A stretch of 64,000 nucleotides of DNA, from contig NZ_MZGX01000013.1 in assembly GCF_002051585.1 (NCBI RefSeq), positions 1-64,000 on the forward strand, written 5' to 3'. The notes beneath the pieces were generated by a model, which ran no database searches, was not told where the DNA came from, and saw only the letters and a list, made by a program, of their open reading frames with translations. How positions within the stretch are numbered: position 1 is the first letter of the stretch; every line of letters begins with the position of its first letter. Both the position numbers and the translations under genes were made by a program. Shown here piece after piece: positions 63,011 to 64,000 of this stretch. The stretch is from Ruminiclostridium hungatei. Its GTDB lineage: Bacteria > Bacillota > Clostridia > Acetivibrionales > DSM-1351.

Positions 63011-63694
63011 TCATTTAAACCATTTTAACTGCTTTGCTTCCCATCTCTTGGCAAAAAATGAAAGGATAAAACAGAAAATGAAATACAGGATAGCCACCAG
63101 GATATATGAAAATATAAGTTTATCCGGCTCCCGCTGACTGAGCATTATGCCTATCTGAGTCAGATCTATAATACCTATGATATATATAACCGAAGTGTCT
63201 TTAAAAAGAGATATTAAAAAACCGACAAAGGATGGCAGCATCATCCTCAGCACCTGGGGCAGGATAATATATATCATGCATTGATAATATGATAAGCCTG
63301 TGGAGGAAGCAACCTGCCATTGTCCTTTAGAGATGTTCATAAGTCCGCCCCGGAAAATTTCAGCTTGATTTGCAGCAGAATAAAAAGTGAGCGAAAGATA
63401 AGCACTCAAAAGGATTGGTAACGGTCTGCCTGCAAGAAGAGGGATAAAGAAATAAAACCAGAAGACTATCAGTAACAAAGGCAAGGCGCGGGTGATTTCA
63501 ATCACACAGGTGACAATCCGGCTGATGACAATATTTTTAGATATCCGGCCTAAGGCTAAAAAAAGACCCAAAATAAACCCTGAGGCCATAGTGATGACAG
63601 CAAGGAAAATATTTATGGCAAGACCACCTAAAGGGCCCTTCGGAAAAGGACCTATCAAAAACATTTTTATAAGACTGGGAATATCAGGCAACAT
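63011..63694 (-). CDS. Amino-acid ABC transporter permease
   Basis: A 227-residue, five-span permease of the HisM/GlnP family. It shows the N-terminal GLAINIFLAVITMASGFILG, RALPLLLIVFWFYF and the ATPase-contact loop SAANQAEIFRGGLMNISKGQWQVASSTGLSYYQ. It overlaps the upstream permease gene by 11 bases. The substrate is unknown. It may or may not belong with the island; the gap to the radical SAM gene is 150 bp. Confidence 0.88.
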   Translation of the reverse strand: MLPDIPSLIKMFLIGPFPKGPLGGLAINIFLAVITMASGFILGLFLALGRISKNIVISRIVTCVIEITRALPLLLIVFWFYFFIPLLAGRPLPILLSAYLSLTFYSAANQAEIFRGGLMNISKGQWQVASSTGLSYYQCMIYIILPQVLRMMLPSFVGFLISLFKDTSVIYIIGIIDLTQIGIMLSQREPDKLIFSYILVAILYFIFCFILSFFAKRWEAKQLKWFK

Positions 63695-64000
63695 CTTTTA
63701 CCTTCTCTGTTTTATTTATTAATTTTTTATCGGTTAAAAAACTTTTTTCTACTAACAATGCTAAACGGCTAAAGACATAATTGATACTTAAAAAGAAGAG
63801 CGTTGCTATGATTGTCGCTTCTATTCCGCGGAATGTGATAGATTCAATCTGCTGCGTAGCCCAGACAATTTCGTGTACCGATAAAGCCAATGCCAAAGAG
63901 CTGTTTTTCATATTATGGATAATCCGGGAAACAAGAGGCGGGAAGCAGATGCGTATAGCCTGCGGCCAAATAATATATTTCCATATCTCCCATTGTGAAT
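63684..64000 (-). CDS. Second amino-acid ABC permease, N-terminus outside the window
   Basis: The frame is open to the window edge. It includes the typical PQAIRICFPPLVSRIIHNMKNSSLALALSVHEI before the last membrane helix. Paired permeases are usual for polar-amino-acid importers; the ATPase and binding protein would lie beyond 64000. Confidence 0.88.
   Translation of the reverse strand, partial: SQWEIWKYIIWPQAIRICFPPLVSRIIHNMKNSSLALALSVHEIVWATQQIESITFRGIEATIIATLFFLSINYVFSRLALLVEKSFLTDKKLINKTEKVKDVA

Overview
The window looks like a chromosome segment of an anaerobic, spore-forming clostridium. The best fit is the cellulolytic cluster III type (Ruminiclostridium/Acetivibrio-like), judged from gene order and protein style. 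It carries sporulation and germination genes (spoIIAA-spoIIAB-sigF, spoVAC-spoVAD-spoVAE), a Firmicute-type whiA/yvcK/rapZ/murB/hprK block, a membrane pyrophosphatase, a three-subunit [FeFe] hydrogenase and tRNAs with encoded CCA. Most genes are on the minus strand.

Layout. 0-3.5 kb: fabV, then a compact type V-F CRISPR locus: six identical 32-bp repeats, a tracrRNA-like RNA and a Cas12f1 effector very close to AsCas12f1, with no cas1/cas2/cas4. 3.9-13 kb: gap, a DUF2156 protein, an M20 peptidase, trmL, cheX, the spoVA operon and the spoIIA/sigF operon. 13-29 kb: whiA, a glycogen debranching enzyme, yvcK, rapZ, murB, a PHP protein, hprK, hppA, a patatin, an internally duplicated membrane protein, two tRNA-Gly genes, a DUF554 protein and the CCA-adding enzyme. 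A family of short dispersed repeats sits between genes here. 29.8-31.1 kb: a tiny Gly/Cys membrane protein and a terC gene behind a yybP-ykoY manganese riboswitch. 31.4-40.8 kb: hydC-hydB-hydA, two small Cys proteins, a PAS-containing sensory [FeFe]-hydrogenase paralogue, a SpoIIE/PP2C phosphatase and, last in the run, a TnpB-like protein that has lost two of three RuvC catalytic residues.

41-44.5 kb: an ArsR-controlled operon arsR-hgcA-hgcB-acr3-arsC, joining mercury methylation to arsenic resistance. 44.7-49.8 kb: molybdenum-cofactor genes (mobA, mog, MOSC, moaC, moaA, mobB, moeA). 50-63 kb: an AT-rich island built around a nitrogenase-like enzyme: a NifH homologue, two NifD/K homologues with P-cluster-type cysteines but no cofactor histidine, and a small NifB-like radical SAM protein. 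With it come a DUF5714 protein, an ATP-grasp ligase, an MFS exporter, an SDR, a DGC-type Cys protein, a cobalamin-binding radical SAM enzyme and several small proteins with vicinal-cysteine tails. Its promoters share a TAATTGCAT-type element, placed where an adjacent MarR-family regulator could act, so the island appears to be one regulon. The window ends in an amino-acid ABC permease pair.

The strongest leads for undescribed biology are: (i) the nuclease-dead TnpB-like protein in the sensory-hydrogenase operon, with a structured RNA candidate just downstream; (ii) the MarR-type nitrogenase-like regulon with Cys-Cys-tailed small proteins; (iii) the complete minimal Cas12f1 locus; (iv) ArsR control of hgcAB. 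All family assignments come from reading motifs and from memory; no database search was run.
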